Origin: Capsicum annuum
Lineage: Eukaryota; Streptophyta; Magnoliopsida; Solanales; Solanaceae
Direction: 5' to 3'
Assembly: GCF_002878395.1 (NCBI RefSeq)
Contig: NW_025851407.1
Coordinates: 1-64,000 of the forward strand
DNA: 64,000 nt
Shown: positions 10,210-22,466 of the stretch, in pieces
Layout of the letters: each line of letters starts with the position of its first letter
Numbering within the stretch: the first letter of the stretch is position 1
Program-made: the position numbers and the translations under genes
Notes under the pieces: model-generated
The model's database searches: none
What the model was told of the DNA's origin: nothing
The model's input: only the letters and a program-made list of their open reading frames with translations

Positions 10210-12040
10210 TGCGTATTCATGGAGACCATTTTAATTTCACTTGATTGCACTTATAGTTGGGGGTGTCCCCGAATATTTACATTGATGATTATTTTTGGTT
10301 GACGTTTTAGATATTGTTATTATTTTTGGAGGGATGCTACATCATTGAGGCATTCTGAATATGCCCATATTTTATGGATTATCATGCTTTTTTTTTTTAG
10401 TGTTTTAGCAATTTAATTTAATTTTAATCATGTTGATGTATGACCAGCTTTTCTCTATGATTGATTAAGTGATGACATTCTTAAGGGTAAAACATCATGT
10501 TTAGCTTAGAGGCTTAAATGCAAGGGAATTCTGAGTACCCATAGCATTAAGTGTCAATAATGTAAGGGAAGTCTGAGTACCTGCGGCATTATATTTTTTT
10601 AAGTTGGGGTCACTTTGTACACCATTAGCAAAGTCTGAGTAGGCATATAGGTAGTTAGCCCATTTTGAGGCAAGATGTGATAAGGATTTTGTTGTAGCCT
10701 TAGTTAAGCAAATTGTGCATAGTGATATTACAAAAAAAACACCCTTCTCCACCAAATATTTTTCAAAAATTGAGGGCATGGACGTGTGAAACTTTGTAGA
10801 AAATCTTTTTCTCTTTTTTTTTGCTCCATAAGTCGTTAGCTTGTAAATAATGACAAATACTCCACTTGTGTCTCTAGCAGGAGGGACATTTGAGCCCCCA
10901 TGGTAAATTTGGCATGTCATGTGTGGTGAGACTTTGGTATTCATCTCTTGTACACTTGTGTCATATTGAACTTGCCCCATTAGTCTTTCAAAGCTAATGT
11001 TGATTGTATTTGGTTGGGGAAATAATCTTAGGACACCTTTGTGATTTTTGATCCAACTCTATCCTAAAAAGCCTACCCATACATAATTGCAATCCCTAGT
11101 TACCCATTTTGAGCCTTTGGAGCTTTTGTTGGTAAACTCATTACAAGACGTGTTCCATTCCTTTTATCCCTCTTTTGAACCGTACCCTCCTTGAACTTGA
11201 AAATAAAACTGGAGGCTTAAAGCCTAAGTTGGGGGTGGTGAAACTGGTGAAAGGAAGTTTGGAGCCACGAAGTATAAGAAAAATGCCCAATGTGCCTAAT
11301 TGTTGAAAACAAATGTTTACAAAAAGAAAGATACAACAAAGGAATGTATTACATGTAAGTTCCAAGGAAAAAGAAATAAAAGAAAAGTAGTGAACGAAGG
11401 GAGCGAATTGTAGGCATAATAAAAGAAAGAAAACAAGGAAGTGTGGCCCTTAGTAAAAAAAGGAAGAATTGTAAAGGGTGATGTGTTGTTCCTAAATGGT
11501 ATCCTACCCTAACTCAAACATACGTTACAAGCTTAGAAAGTCCTTTGAGATCTCCAAACATTTACTTTCTTTGTAGTGGTGATTAAAAATAGGGCCAAGC
11601 CTATTGTGTGATACTTATTTGCATAGAGATTTCTTTTGTAAGGGAGAGAGTTGAACACTTAAAACTCCGTGCTACATATATTGTAGCTCGATGTGTAAGA
11701 TTCTTTTTTTCTATGAGGTTGGCATGTGAAACAAGTTAAGGAAGATGATTTAGTCACCTTTCGAGTGATGAGCTAAATGGAGTATGACTTAGATTCGGTC
11801 AAAATAAAAGTCACTTCTAGAGCATTAGTGGTTGTTGCTTTATTTCTCTTTAAAGTCTTATGCATTCTTGAATGTTGCATTTTATAATGAGGGGTGTAGT
11901 AAAATTAGACAAGCACTTATGCAATGAGATACTTGCGGTTGCAACTAAAGTTGAAGTCATTATGGCCTTTGAGGCATAAAGTTTGGGCATAAATGATTGT
12001 GCTTCATGGTAAGAGGTAGTGTTCCTTGAGGAAAAGCAAA
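10210..12040 (+). other. D1 3' untranslated region
   Basis: About 1.8 kb without a supportable gene. It contains a T-run near 10388, a two-copy direct repeat (10514-10593) and a purine-rich AAGTTGGGGGTGGTGAAA-type tract near 11222 that resembles an internal polypurine tract. A 159-residue minus-strand ORF (10501-10980) is antisense to the element and is rejected. Confidence 0.5.
10514..10593. repeat. Two-copy short direct repeat in D1
   Basis: Two similar segments, TAAATGCAAGGGAATTCTGA... and AATAATGTAAGGGAAGTCTG..., each end in GGCATTA/AGCATTA and lie about 43 bp apart. Confidence 0.55.
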
Positions 12041-12486
12041 TACTTTAAGTTGGAGGTGTTTATGAGTGATGATTTTACCACTCATTCTCACTCAACATTT
12101 GTGAACATTTCCTTAATTTGAATGAATAAATGAGACATATTCATGAGTAAATAGACTAATATCCACTCTTTACAGGTATAGAGTAAAAGAAAAGGAAATA
12201 TGTGGATTGGAGCTCAAAATGATCAAAAGGGAGAAGGAAAAGTGCAACTGAAAACCTGCAGCAGAACAGCCTCAGGTACCGCAATCGCGGTCTAATGATC
12301 GCGATCGTGACAGTCAAGCCAAGTTCATTTACACACGGTCATGTGAGTTAGCCATAGTCACGTAACTGCAGTCGCGGCCAAGATGGTGCGATCGCGGCTC
12401 AACGGAAGTATTCAGTCCAAGGGCAAAATTATAATTGCACGTGCTGATCCCAACTTTACAAAAAGACTCAAACTCTATCTTGGAAG
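12041..12486 (+). repeat. Polypurine tract and truncated 3' LTR of D1
   Basis: A tract ending AAGTTGGAGGTGTTTA directly precedes TGAGTGATGATTTTACC (12063), which matches the D 5' LTR start. The LTR then follows the 5' copy, including the GCGATCG word array at 12262-12410, until about 12486, where the match stops after some 420 of 1510 bases. The rest of the LTR has been lost. Confidence 0.75.
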
Positions 12487-12639
12487 GTTAATTTGCACCC
12501 TAGACTTGCACTTAAATTAAAAATAACATTAGGTTATTTTTTTTACATTTTTAATGTATTATGGGGACCAATATTGTAGTATTAATTATGATTTCTTTCA
12601 TATTGTATCTACTCTAGTTATTTATTTATTATTTTGGAG

Positions 12640-13190
12640 CCTAAATCAAGGTTTTCCCTTATACCTTGACTTAGCTTTTTTATCTTGCATTTTACCATGT
12701 TTATATCATACTTTAGCTCAGTCGGCTAATGATGCCTATTGAGTACCATTGTTTTGGTACTCTTACTACACTTTAGTACTCTTTTGGTACAAATCCAAGT
12801 ACTAGTGGCTGATGCTAACGTGATGATCATGCCAAGTTGATTTCAGAGATAGGGTAAGCTCTCAGAGCAGGAGTTGGCTCTTTATCCTTCTATTATCTAT
12901 GTCTAGTCTTTCACTATTCGAGATGGAGTTATTTTGAATATTTTGGTATTATGTTACTTTCGTTAGTAGCTATGGTACATGCACTACTAGGTCGTGTGAT
13001 GGTTGTTTATGTTTTATCTATATTTTAGAATATCATTATTGCCCTATTATTTTTACAAGTCATAAATAGTTATTTTTGGCTTTTCGCCGTTTTCCACCTT
13101 ATTGGCCAATTGCTGATAGCATCGGCCTACGGCTTTGGTTACCTAATTGTGGGATAAAGTAGGTGGCACATGACTCATAAATTCATGACA
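12640..13190 (+). repeat. Del-type LTR fragment, plus orientation
   Basis: This is the reverse-complement match to the distal part of the E LTRs, for example CCTTGACTTAG near 12666 against CTAAGTCAAGG near 30585, and the GGTACTC/GGTACAAA block. It ends ACTCATAAATTCATGACA at 13190, matching the LTR terminus form TGTCAC...TTATGAGT read from the other strand. No primer site follows, so it is a 3' LTR remnant or a solo fragment. The 150 bases before it are AT-rich and unassigned. Confidence 0.6.
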
Positions 13191-15597
13191 TAAATAATAA
13201 TGTAATAATTAAAAATATGTTAATCTTGTTTAAAATTGATGTACAATGACTCACAAAGCATAATAAAAACTTAAAACTTAATTTTTTCTAATTGTCATAA
13301 CTAGTCACCTGAAAACTAAAAACTTGTAAGTCATGTAGACTTCTCTTACTGAAATCATGTAATTAGGAGTTTCTCTTTACTGACATAAACTATCTGAGAA
13401 ATCATAGAGTGTAACATAGAACGTGGTTGGTGTGGATTTACTAAACTGAGCCAATTTGGGATAAAGGTGTTATTCTCATATGGTGAGGGCACTTATCCTG
13501 CAGGGGAATAAGAATTTGATAAGGGACCTCACCTTATGATGTAAGGATGATAAGAATTTTCTCACTAAAATCTTACATTCCTGATTTCTTGTGAAATATT
13601 GGATTAGAAACTTGGAACTTTAAGCTTGGAGAAGAACCCTAGACTTTGATCTTGAGTGACTTAGGAACATTCTTTTTAGAAATTTGAGACTCTAATTTAT
13701 GGTAAAGGAAAGCTTGATTGTTTAGTCCTAATAATCTTCAATTATTATTTAATATGATGTAGTATAGGATAAAAAGATGAGGAACAACTATTGTGCCCCT
13801 TTCTAAAACAATTACTGTAATTGGGCTGGGGTGACATTCAATGGCTGATTGTATGAGTCATGGTCTATTTTACGAGTCATATAATGATGTAATGGTTCAA
13901 TAGGATTTTTTTCACCTCTGGTCTTAACCAATATATGCCATAGTACAAGCCATGCAATAAAAGTATGCTTCATACTTTGTGGCATGGATTTGGGGGATAT
14001 TGTTTAGCTTCTAGACATACAAAATATAAGTTGAGGTATGATTTACACATCTACCCACGAATCACAAAATGAGTTATGCTTGAACTTGAAAAAATTTAGT
14101 TGGGCTATATGATACTGATTCATACTTAAATAACTGTAGACATAAAACCTTGGAGAGTAAGACTAGAATAAAGTAATGGAAACTACTAAAACTTTTTGTT
14201 TAATTCTAGTAACTGACTTATTGGGCTATATAATATCATTTGGTACTTAAAGTTTAGAACTAAAATAAAGTATGCATGGTACAAACGTACACAAAAAAAC
14301 TGAAAAAGGTCATATATCAGTATAAAACTTATAGTAGTTACTAAGAAAGGAAATATGTTACTTGATACATCACTTATCAAAAGTTTTGATAACAATTAGA
14401 GGAAAAAATAATTGGATTCATCTAATTAAGACATCTTAATAAAGGATTCTAACATGTTTTGAGTATTATAGTCTACAAATATGGGTTTGTAAAGTAGGAA
14501 GAGTTTAGATTTATCCATGATACACCCTTGGTCTTAAACTATATATAACTTGAAACATGGGTATCCTGAGTAGGATGTAAGAATAAAGCTAAGGCTACTA
14601 TGCCTTAAGGGTTATGATTTCTAATTTTCCATCTTAAAAACTCACAACCATGCCATTTCTTACAAAATACTACACTTTGTTGGTTATAACATCTAACCCT
14701 ATTAGGGATAAGCTAAATATGATTGATGATGGTTAAGACTAGCCATATTCTTTAATCCATTCAAGCATACCCTTGCTAGCCTTAACTATGGGAACCTCAT
14801 TTCATTAATCACTAGGAGTTATCATCCTCAAAATCCTTCCTCATACCTCTTACAACAACCAACCAAGAGTCCTCATTAAATGCTTAATAGACACCAAATT
14901 TCAACATCTACAGGTATATCAATAAGCACATTCAGAACCTATATTTTTGTGCCATCAACATTATTATCATCACATAAATAGGTTCACTAGATGAATAAAA
15001 CATGAAGATCTAGAATAAGAGTAATATTGCACATAACTTAGATATTAAACTGGGTAAGTAATAATGTAGTATCATAGTTGTGAATTCACTAGTAAAATCT
15101 GATCTAAAACATTTATGAAATAGTGGAATCTCCTAGTCATTTATGATGCATCATAAATTCATGGAACTAAACATACTTTGAAACATAGGCTCATGAGTCT
15201 TGAGTGTTATTCTATGAGAATAGAACAAATAGATTTATGAGGTATGGTTAGGACCGTTGAGGAGATTATAAATACTTGTAGAAGGAAATGATAATGGAAA
15301 TACATCTATATGAAGTGCATAAATAAGAATTATGATCATGGATATATCACGCAAGGCATGAGTAAAGTGTCGTAATGATACGAGTATGCTAAAATGATAT
15401 GATATTAATGAGCTAGTTCTGTCCCTTAACCTATCTTTGTTATGTAACTCATTAACATTAATACATTAATATCAATGTTCGAATAGGTTCTATTCTTTAT
15501 CACCTCTCCATTACATCGAAGCCATCACTCTAAGTATTCAAACCTTTTAAATAATCTTTTAGCCAAACTATAATTACTTTACTCTGGTGATAGGGGC
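13191..15597. other. Unassigned AT-rich sequence left of J
   Basis: I see no gene, no RNA gene and no match to the other repeats in this window. ORFs are short. Its natural continuation is 24777-25228, beyond J. It could be intergenic host DNA or an old unrecognised transposon. Confidence 0.4.
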
Positions 15598-15602
15598 ATC
15601 AC
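15598..15602. repeat. Target site duplication of J, left copy (ATCAC)
   Basis: ATCAC directly precedes the LTR start TGTAATATCG; the partner is at 24777-24781. Confidence 0.9.
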
Positions 15603-17878
15603 TGTAATATCGCCAAACTTTCCCCTAAGCTTAATTTCGACACTAGAAGGCTAAGGAATGACTTTCTAAGTATGTAACATTTAAGCCATATACAATTTCC
15701 CTAATTATGACTTTTTATCATATGGGAAATTTAATTAGCTTTCCAATGATGTAAGATCCGCCTAAATTTGATAACCAGGCAAGAAGTTATGGAAAATTTA
15801 AGTCCTAGTAGTAAAACATCATCATTTTAGTGCTTGGCACGTCGCGGAGAGGGTCTATTTGACAATTGACAATTTCCAGTAGAACTCCATAACATCGGCG
15901 CATTGCGCTGAAGTTCCAGGTCCCAACCAGTGGGACAACGCGATAGCACCGAATCACGGTGACCCCCAGAATCCCGTTTGTCAAATTCCAATGAGCCACC
16001 ACGATAGTGGCACATCGTGGTGGCCCATACAATTGTGTTTTCTAGTTCAATTTTTCTAATTTCGTACAAAATTTAAAAAGGGTACTTTGGACTTTTTCCA
16101 TGCCTCATAAATCATCCAAACACCTGATCTAAGGTCATTACAAGCACCTTATATGACTTTTCTCAAGATTTTTCTCAACCAAAAACCCTAAGTAGCTAAA
16201 ACCTCTTCCAAGGATCTCAAGAATTCAACATAGTTTTTCCAAATTGAGTCAAGATTCAAGGTTCCCAAGTCAAGGGCTTCAAGAACCCTCATCCAAAATT
16301 ACAAGAAAGAGTCTCAAGCAAGTTTAATTTTTATGCCCAAAGATTTAATTTTAATAAATGAATTTCATGTTTTTACAAGTGGGTCTATATCCAAATTATA
16401 TTATTTTGAGAATATCAATTGATAAGTTGTTCAAGTTTTGAATTGCATGGTTATTTTGCTTATTTATGATTTGAATTGATAATTCATGCTATGAATTGCG
16501 CATTCCTTTATTGATGTGATATCTTAAAGTGTTTCTGAGATTGGTGTCATGAATTAAGCTTTATTGTGAAATTATGGTCCTTTAAGAATATACATGCCCT
16601 AAGTCCAAGGATGAATTTTTGATACTTTCTACAGTGTTTCAAGAAGTGTATTGATATTTCCATGCTATTAAAGTTTTAAAGCTTATTGGTAATAGTGTAA
16701 CAAAATTTCAAGAAAAGAGTTGATTTTAATCCTAAGATAAGAAAGAAAATCCATGCCATTTGATTTAAGCTAAATGGAGCATAGTTGGCTTCCATTGCAT
16801 ATTTCTAAGTTGTTTAAGGTGGATTTTTCATAAAAGTTCTGAGTTTAAGTAAGGGAGTACTATTTAGCACCAAGTTAGGCTTGATTACAAGGTCTCATAC
16901 CCCAGAAATACAAGCCACTGTAGGATTTGATTTACCCCAAGTGGGTTAGGCAAGTGATCACTAAAAAGTAAAAGGTTCTAGTTCGATGGAAAGGATAGAA
17001 TAGCTCTCCCCAATGTGGGAAAGACGTTTGATCCATGTAGCTCACATGGTTTATGTCGGTTATAAGAAACTCCCAAGTTTCCTAGAGTTTCAACTCTTAA
17101 AGTTCTTAAGGTTTTAAGTCCTTGAGTTCATAGAAGTTCCTTATTTTTAAAAGACTAAAGTGCATGTTCTAAAATTTATTATTTTAAGAGTTCAACTAGT
17201 TTACAAGGTTGAGATCAATGAAAGAAGATAGATTTAGAACAATGTGTAATGGATCACGTGATTTTTACTACATGTTTCATTATTCATGATTTATGAGAGT
17301 TTTATTCAAGCTATGTGAGTCATCTACAATACCATGTATGTTTTCTATAAAGTTATATTGTATTGATATTTAGCTGCATACACCCTCATATACTCAGTAC
17401 ATTCCCAAGTGATGATCTACATATATGTCTGTGTGCTACATTGTCTCATAATGTAGGTTCAAGTGCTCAATCCCAGCAACATCAATAATATTGAGTACTT
17501 TCATTTTTATCTCCACTGTGGTGAGTCCTCATGGTTCGAGGACCTATCTTTAGTCACTTTAGTATTTTTAGTAGTTGTTCTGCTACTTTCAATTCAGTTC
17601 ATGTTAGTTAGGCATCTGTCCTAATGGCTCTCTAGTTTGTTGAGTAGAAGAGGCTTTGTTAGACTAGATGCTCAGTATGTTTAGATTTACAGTGTTTTGT
17701 TACCTTTACAGTACTCATTTGAATTTTATTTAGACATGATATAACATGACTCCTTATTTTCCCCTCATTATCTCTATGTAGGCTTTATACTAAGTAGCAG
17801 GCTCAAAGGGTTAGCTTGTGGCTACTTGTAGCCTTAAGCACCGTGTGATTCTCTGCGATAGTATTTTGGGGCATTACA
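15603..17878 (+). repeat. 5' LTR of J
   Basis: Runs from TGTAATATCGCC to GGGGCATTACA. It matches 22467-24776 along its length with several indels. It lacks about 60 bp found in the 3' LTR around 23195-23260, and has about 25 bp (near 17382-17405) that the 3' LTR lacks. A word array with CGCGATAG and TGGCACATCG-type units lies at about 15885-16030. Confidence 0.92.
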
Positions 17879-17881
17879 AAC

Positions 17882-17900
17882 TTGGTATTAGAGCCTAAGG
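17882..17900 (+). other. Primer binding site, tRNA-iMet type (J)
   Basis: TTGGTATTAGAGCCTAAGG begins three bases after the LTR end and matches the usual TGGTATCAGAGC initiator-Met primer site with one clear change. Confidence 0.88.
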
Positions 17901-18088
17901 TTTAAGGAGTCCTAGGGAGTCTGACAAGCCACGTTAAGTAGCATCTTAATCATCGGTGAGTAGCACACCATATCTATAAGTATGAGGCTACAAGATGTTT
18001 TAGGAAAAATTTCTTTCTTTCTTTTAGATTCTATCATGCCTACAATTATCTCTCCCAGCTATTGATTCATGCTCTGTTATTTTAGAAA

Positions 18089-18840
18089 ATGCCTCCCCAA
18101 AGAGCATATGCCCACATAAATAATAACGAGCAACCCCAACCTGATGATTCCTTGAATAAGACTGTGTCTTATGCTAATTTTTGGGTGGCCTTTCAGGAAT
18201 TAGCTCAAGTAGTTATCTTGAATATTTAGGTTAATAACCAGGCTATAGTTCTTCCTTATCAAGGAAGTGATTTAGTCGCTACTAGGATCTGTGATTTCAT
18301 GAGGATGAACATACTAGAGTTTTATGGGTTGAAGGCAGGTGAGGACCCTCAGTTATATCTCGAAGTGGTAAGGAAGATCACCCAAGTGATGCATGTCTTG
18401 GAGGAAAAAAGTATTAAGTTGGTGTCTTACAGGTTGAAGGACATTGCTTATGATTGGGTTGTTACATGGAAGAAGAATAAAGGGGAAGATGCAACCCTTA
18501 ATACTTGGCAGGTGTTCTAAGATGCATTCTTGGATAAGTTCTTCCCTCTTGAGAAGAGGGAATCAAAGATAGATAAATTCATGAACCTGAGGTAAGGCTC
18601 CATGATTGTTAAGGAGTATTTCCTTAAGTTTAACCAGTTAGCCAAATATGCTCCTGATTTGATTTTTGGCACCCGAGCTAGTATGAGTAAGTTCATGACT
18701 GGAGTATCTGGACTAGCATTGAAAGAGTGTAGGACTGCTATGCTCAACAAGGCGTATCTTTTAGTACTGTTGGCGGTCAGTACCAGAACAAGTTCTATGC
18801 CTTACCATCCCGTCATGAGCAGGAGGATTCTCCCGACGTT
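18089..18840 (+). pseudogene. gag: gag of J
   Basis: The reading starts ATGCCTCCCCAAAGAG at 18089. It continues through a capsid-like region: MNILEFYGLKAGEDPQLYLE (from 18305), then SYRLKDIAYDWVVTWKK, then DAFLDKFFPLEKRESK, and FNQLAKYAPDLI. This is the pattern of plant Ty3/gypsy Gag (retrotransposon gag domain): target-binding helices, then the AYDWW-type core, then F...FFP. The protein would form the particle. There are in-frame stops near 18226, 18518 and 18594, and a frameshift near 18770. The zinc-knuckle region usual between capsid and protease is not seen, which suggests an internal deletion after about 18830. Confidence 0.8.
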
Positions 18841-18849
18841 GTCACTGGT

Positions 18850-19170
18850 ATGTTCTGCGTCTTTCACTTTGATGTTTATGTGTTGTTGGACCCCGAGTCA
18901 AGTTTCTCTTATTTGACCCCACTTTTAGCTGTGAGTTTTGAAATGAGTCCCAAAAAGATTCCTGAGCGTTTCCTAGTTTCTACTCCAGTAGGGGAGTTAG
19001 TTGTTGCTAAACAAGAGTATATAAAGTGTCCTATTACTGTTCTTCATAGAGTCATACTTGATGATTTGATAGAGTTGGACATAGTGGATTTTGACCTTAT
19101 TCTGGGTATGGATTGGCTTTATTCCTGCTATGCATCTATAGAATATCGTACCGGTGTGGTTAAGTTTTAG
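18850..19170 (+). pseudogene. Aspartic protease region of J
   Basis: The open stretch reads VLLDPESSFSYLTPLLA, the place of the retropepsin active site, which in this family is of the form L-F-D-P-G-S/A-T. The Asp is kept, but the following Gly is Glu (GGG or GGA to GAG), which should disable the enzyme. Downstream come STPVGELVVAKQEYIKCPI and DLIELDIVDFDLILGMDWLY, the LGMDWL block that precedes reverse transcriptase. It ends with a TAG at 19168. The role would have been cleavage of the Gag-Pol polyprotein. Confidence 0.85.
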
Positions 19171-20220
19171 TTTCCGGATGAGCCAGTCTTTGAGTGGTCC
19201 AGGAGTTCAGTATCTCCCAAGAGTCATTTTATTTCCTATCTCAAAGCAAGAAAGATAATATCAAAAGGCTACATTTATCATCTAGTTTGAGTTAAGGAGA
19301 CTAGGTCTGATGTTCTAACCATTCAGTCCGCCAACATTGTTAAAGAGTTTCTTGATGTTTTTCTGGAAGATCTCCCAAGGGTACCTCCTGATAGAGAGAT
19401 AGAATTTAGGATTGACCATCTTCTCAACACTCAGTCTATTTCAAATCCTTCCTACTGTATGGAACCTGTAGAGCTTGAGGAGTTGAAAGAGCAACTCAAA
19501 GATCTTTTAAATAAAGGTTTTATAAGGCCCAGTGTGTCACCTTGGGGTGCACTTGTTCTACTCGTGTGAAAGAAATATGGTTCTTTGCGTATGTACATTG
19601 ACTATCATCAGCTTAATAAGGTCACAGTCAAGCATAAGTATCCTCTTCCGAGAATTGATGACTTATTTGATTATTTACAAAGTGCGAGTTATTTCTCAAA
19701 GATAGACCTTAGATGCGACTATCATCAACTTAAAGTAAGGGAGTGTGATATCCCACAGACAGCCTTCCAAACCCGTTATGGTCACTTTGAGTTTCTAGTT
19801 ATGTCTTTCAGGCTAACCAATGCTCCAGTGGCTTTCATGGACCTCATGAATCGAGTGTTCAAAAAGTATCTTGATATGTTTTTCATAGTGTTCATAGATG
19901 ATATCCTTGTTTACTCCCATATTGAGAATGACCATGCAGATCATCTTAGAATTGTTTTGCAAACTCTTAGAGTCATTAGTGGTTTGCCAAATTCAAAAAG
20001 TGTGAATTTTGGCTAAGGTCAGTAGCTTTTCTGGGTCATATTATTTCAGCTGAAGGCATTAGAGTTTATCTTCAAAAGACAAAAGCGATAAGAAATTTGC
20101 CCAGACCTATCCCCCCATCAGACATTAGGAGTTTCTTGGGTCTGGTTGGCTACTACCATGGTTTTATTGAAGGTTTCTATTTTATTGCTTCCCCCATGAC
20201 CCGTTTGACCTAAAATAAAG
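19171..20220 (+). pseudogene. Reverse transcriptase of J
   Basis: The ordered RT blocks are visible: DVFLEDLPRVPPDREIEF, LLNKGFIRPSVSPWGALV, then after a TGA at 19567 the open stretch 19585-20016 with [67 protein letters not shown] and the catalytic FIDDILVYS (YxDD-type, both Asp kept). Downstream a frameshift leads into FLGHIISAEGI- and SFLGLVGYYH-like blocks up to about 20180. It would copy element RNA into DNA in the cytoplasmic particle. The active-site residues survive, but stops and frameshifts make it inactive. Confidence 0.92.
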
Positions 20221-20670
20221 TTAAATTCTTTTTGTCAGATTCCTATTAGAAGAGTTTTAGGAGTTGAAGACTCGACTCACCTCAGCCCCTGTGTTGACTT
20301 TGCCTGATGGTACGAATGGTTTTATGGTGTATTGTGATGCCTCTATAGTTGGTTTGGGTTTTGTGTTGATGCAGAGAGGTAACTTTATAGCCTATGCCTC
20401 TAGACAGTTGAAGCCACATGAAAAAAAACTACCCAAACCATGATCTTGAATTAGCTGCTGTGGTTTTTGCTTTGAAAATCTAGAGGCACTATCTTTATGG
20501 TGTTCATGTTGATTTGTTTACTAATCACAAAAGACTGTAGTATGTATTTTCTCAGAGGGAGTTGAACCTTAGATAGAGGAGGTAGTTAGAATTGCTAAAG
20601 GATTATGATATGAGTATGTTGTATCACCCGGGCAAGGCCAATGTAGTGGCGGATCCCTTAGCAGTTTTTC
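20221..20670 (+). pseudogene. RNase H of J
   Basis: Readable blocks are LTSAPVLTLPDGTNGFMVYC, DASIVGLGFVLMQ, IAYASRQLKPHEK, then after a frameshift LYGVHVDLFTNHK, and LLKDYDMSMLYHPGKANVVAD. This is the usual Ty3/gypsy RNase H order, with the first catalytic Asp in the YCDAS block. Stops (near 20530 and 20571) and a single-base-type frameshift in an A-run near 20424 break it. The linker at 20672-20890 to integrase is also readable (MDSIDYVEKGIKELARDVVC). Confidence 0.85.
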
Positions 20671-20929
20671 TATGGATAGTATTGACTATGTAGAGAAGGG
20701 TATAAAAGAGTTAGCTCGTGATGTGGTTTGTCTGGAAAGGTTGGGTGTTAGGTTGCTTGATTCTTCTGAGAGGAGTATTTTGGTGCAGAGTAGTTATGAA
20801 TCCTCTTTAGTTTTAGAAGTAAAGAAGAAGAAAGACTTAGATGCTAGTTTAGTCAAACTGAAAGAATTAGTTAAGGACCAAAAGGTATAGGTTTTCTCCC
20901 AAGGGTGAGATGGGGTGTTGAGGTTGCAA

Positions 20930-21560
20930 GGTAAATTTTGAGTTCCTTGGGTTAATAATCTAAGGCAGAGAATTATGATTGAAGCGTATGGTGCATTATA
21001 TTCTATTCATCCCAGTGCTACCAAGATGTACCGCAATTTACGGAGAAATCTATTGGTGGAGTGGCATGAAGAAGGATATAACAGAGTTTGTGGTGAAGTA
21101 TAAGACGTACCAACAAGTTAAGGTAGAGCACCAGAGACCTAGTGATGTAATACAAAAATTTGGTATACTTACTTGGAAGTGGGAAGAGGTGAATATGGAT
21201 TTCATGACTAGTTTACCTCTTTCGTGTTATCACCATGATTCTATTTGGGTTGTTGTAGACAGGCTGACTAAGTCAGTGCATTTCTTGCCCATGCATACAT
21301 CCTATACAGCTGAGGATTATGCTAAATTGTATATTCAGGAATTGGTCAGGTTGCATGGAGTTCCCTTGTCTATCATCTCAGATAGGGGTACTCAGTTTAC
21401 TTCTTAGTTTTGGAGGGAGTTCCAGAAGAGTCTTGGTAGCCAAGTTCATTTGAGTTCCGCTTTTCATCTGCAGTTAGATGGTCAGGGTGAGAGGACCATT
21501 CAAACTTTGGAGGATATGTTGAGATCATGTTCTCTTGACTTAAAAAGTAGTTGGGATGAT
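20930..21560 (+). pseudogene. Integrase of J, zinc and catalytic domains
   Basis: The zinc-binding part reads HPSATKMYRNL, then a frameshift, then YWWSGMKKDITEFVVKYKTY. The family form ends C-P-N-C, but both Cys are Tyr here (TGC/TGT to TAC/TAT type changes), so the H2C2 finger is lost. The catalytic core keeps Asp in VNMDFMTSLP (about 21195), Asp in SIISDRGTQFTS (about 21380), and Glu in GERTIQTLEDML (about 21490). A TAG at 21406 falls where the family has Gln (CAG). The protein would join element DNA to the chromosome. Confidence 0.9.
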
Positions 21561-22268
21561 AATTTACCATTGATTGAGTTTGTGTATAACAATAGTTACC
21601 ATGCTAGCATCAAGATGGCACTTTGAGGCTTTGTATGGTAGAAGATGTAGATTACCCATAGGTTAGTTTTAAGTGGGTGAGGCTACTTTGATTGGACCTG
21701 ATATAGTGTTTGAGGCTATGGAGAAGGTGAAGTTGATTACAGAAAAGTTGAAGACAGCCAAGAGTCGTCAGAAGTCATATGCAGATGTAAGAAGAAGAGA
21801 CCCTGAGTTTGAAGTTAATGACTTGGCGTATTTGAAAATCTCACCCATGAAAGGGGTGAAAAGGTTTGGCAAGAAAGGGAAGCTTAGTCCCCGGTATGTT
21901 GGCCCCTATAAAATCCTAGGTCATGCGGGGAGAGTAGCCTATGAACTTGAGTTGCCTGCAGAGTTTTCAGCTGTGCATCCCATCTTTCATGTCCCCATGC
22001 TTTAGAAGCACATTGGTGATTTCATTGTTTTGGATTCTTCAGAGAGCCCACATATCCCGACTAGCTTTTTGTTTGAAGAGATTCCAGTTGAGATTCTAGA
22101 CCACCAGATCCGTAGACTGAGGAACAAAGAGATTCCCATGGTCAAAGTGTTGTGGCGAAACTAGTCAGTTGAGGGCGCTACTTGGGAAGATGAGTCAGAA
22201 ATGAGATCCATGTATCCACACCTATTCTCCATAAGTTTGGATGAAGCCGAAGGTATCATTCTTCCTTA
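21561..22268 (+). pseudogene. Integrase C-terminus and chromodomain of J
   Basis: The region has IEFVYNNSYHASIKMA, then the open stretch 21673-22005 with [20 protein letters not shown] and [19 protein letters not shown], ending [13 protein letters not shown] before TAG. Beyond the stop, PVEILDHQIRRLRNKEIPMV, KVLWRN-SVEGATWEDESEM and YPHLF form a chromodomain-like module, as in Del/Tekay chromoviruses, which can target integration to marked chromatin. The ORF closes at TAA 22266-22268. An in-frame TAG (Gln to stop type) separates LWRN from SVEG. Confidence 0.88.
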
Positions 22269-22446
22269 ATTCAGCCCCTTTCTAATCAAATTTGCAGTTA
22301 TATAGCTATTCTTAGTATAATTTCATTCATTCTCTGAAGTATTCAGGAGTTTAGAATGATAAAGAGTTCATTTAGCAAGTTTCTTTTGCTATGCATACTT
22401 AGTTTCCTTCATACTCTTAGCTTGATGAGCTTCATTCGAGGACAAA

Positions 22447-22466
22447 TATTCCCAAGGGGGAGATAT
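22447..22466 (+). other. Polypurine tract of J
   Basis: TTCCCAAGGGGGAGATAT directly precedes the 3' LTR start TGTAATACCCC. It would prime plus-strand DNA synthesis. Confidence 0.8.

Larger units (their letters stand above)
5164..12486 (+). mobile_element. Non-autonomous LTR retrotransposon D1
   Basis: D1 is a plus-strand element of about 7.3 kb: 5' LTR, tRNA-Asp primer site, ORF1 remnant, GGGAGGCAACCC module, ORF2 remnant resembling plant transposon-protein domains, a long non-coding tail, polypurine tract, and a 3' LTR cut short at about 12486. No reverse transcriptase or integrase is visible, so it would have depended on another element for mobility. Its start is duplicated at 62028-64000 (D2). 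Confidence 0.7.

Noticed and set aside
10501..10980. 159-residue minus-strand ORF, the longest in the window
   Set aside because: It is antisense to D1, has no recognisable domain, and its end is made from the two-copy repeat at 10514-10593 (AAGTQTSL and AMGTQNSL). Long chance ORF.
13191..15597. Possible host gene in the unassigned stretch
   Set aside because: No ORF above about 70 residues, no splice-linked exon pattern and no recognisable protein motif were seen.
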